Assembly (NCBI GenBank): GCA_029001845.1
Contig: JAREWP010000065.1
Span: 44,136-108,135, forward strand
DNA: 64,000 bases
Origin: Candidatus Magnetocorallium paracelense
Lineage (GTDB): Bacteria; Nitrospirota; Thermodesulfovibrionia; Thermodesulfovibrionales; Magnetobacteriaceae
Reading direction: 5' to 3'
Shown: in pieces, positions 63,892 through 64,000 of the stretch
Position numbering within the stretch: position 1 is the first letter of the stretch
Layout of the letters: each line of letters starts with the position of its first letter
Program-made: the position numbers and the translations under genes
The notes under the pieces: model-generated
Database searches by the model: none
Seen by the model: only the letters and a program-made list of their open reading frames with translations
What the model was told of the DNA's origin: nothing

Positions 63892-64000
63892 GTAGTCTAT
63901 ACAGAAGTCTGTCTGGTTAAATTACAGGAATCCGGCAAAGATTATCCCTGGCCGAAGCCTGCAGAATGCCCTGAATGCAGGAGCACAAAGTTGTGGTGGC
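63892..64000 (+). CDS. Start of a probable IS transposase with zinc ribbon, 3' end outside window
   Basis: The frame reads VVYTEVCLVKLQESGKDYPW and then PKPAECPECRSTKLWW to the window edge. The CPEC pair is the first half of a zinc ribbon, and the whole segment resembles the N-terminus of helix-turn-helix transposases. No ATG lies in frame before it (the frame is open back to a stop at 63850), so the start is either a rare codon or lost. Confidence 0.5.

Overview
The window is a stretch of bacterial chromosome with moderate to low GC by eye. It looks like an anaerobic or microaerophilic Gram-negative bacterium with a large, repeat-rich genome. Supporting signs are a pyrophosphate-type phosphofructokinase, System II (ResB/CcsA) cytochrome c maturation next to hemC, a NifX/NifB-type FeMo-cofactor family protein, multidomain hybrid histidine kinases, secreted c-type cytochrome and pentapeptide lipoproteins, and many toxin-antitoxin relics and miniature repeats. 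Desulfobacterota or Nitrospirota (for example magnetotactic or filamentous sulfate-reducing lineages) would fit. This is inference; there is no rRNA or other marker gene to settle it.

Layout. 1-870: the 3' end of a polyketide synthase (dehydratase domain). 870-2470: a decayed RelBE-like pair and a MazEF-like pair with a frameshifted toxin. 2467-9966: an N-acyltransferase/cyclic-nucleotide-binding fusion broken by a homopolymer frameshift, a secreted cytochrome, PPi-PFK, small membrane and coiled-coil proteins, an MscS channel and a phasin-like protein. 9991-15702: a GT4 glycosyltransferase and the ccs1-ccsA-hemC operon. 15859-24043: an AAA ATPase/nuclease-like protein, a pentapeptide lipoprotein, a response regulator with a dead HD-GYP-like domain, an FkbH-like glyceryl-loading protein and SlyD. 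24486-34046: two very large hybrid kinases, a plant-DGD1-like galactosyltransferase, a response regulator and a cNMP-binding/CPBP protease fusion. 34339-36250: AlkC and a YdeI-family protein. 36460-62126: the biosynthetic core, made of AT-less PKS genes on the + strand, an IS element and a three-module NRPS on the - strand. 62653-64000: a NifX-like protein, hairpin repeats and a transposase start.

The biosynthetic core is the most interesting part. The PKS is encoded by two genes whose boundary falls between the two hotdog halves of one dehydratase domain. At that boundary sits a 1.1-kb island carrying an antitoxin/PIN-toxin pair, flanked by a 49-bp direct duplication of the stop/start junction, so both PKS genes keep intact ends. 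Domain order is KS, dead AT, DH(N-half) / DH(C-half), ACP, KS, DH, KR, ACP, KS, KR. No active AT is present, which fits trans-AT chemistry, and the last ACP is missing because an IS element supplies the stop codon. The NRPS is A-PCP-sulfotransferase-C-A-PCP-C-A-PCP-partial C. Read by eye, its second and third A domains carry the leucine code (DAWFLGNVV) and a serine-like code (DVWHISLID). The sulfotransferase between PCP1 and C1 is unusual. No thioesterase, trans-AT or phosphopantetheinyl transferase gene lies in the window.

A second theme is small mobile repeats: a family of about 150 bp with four copies, a 135-bp family with 9-10-bp target duplications (one copy inserted in frame into the FkbH-like gene as exactly 48 codons), and several palindromic hairpins. 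Some repeat-like sequence also lies in frame inside PKS and NRPS linkers.
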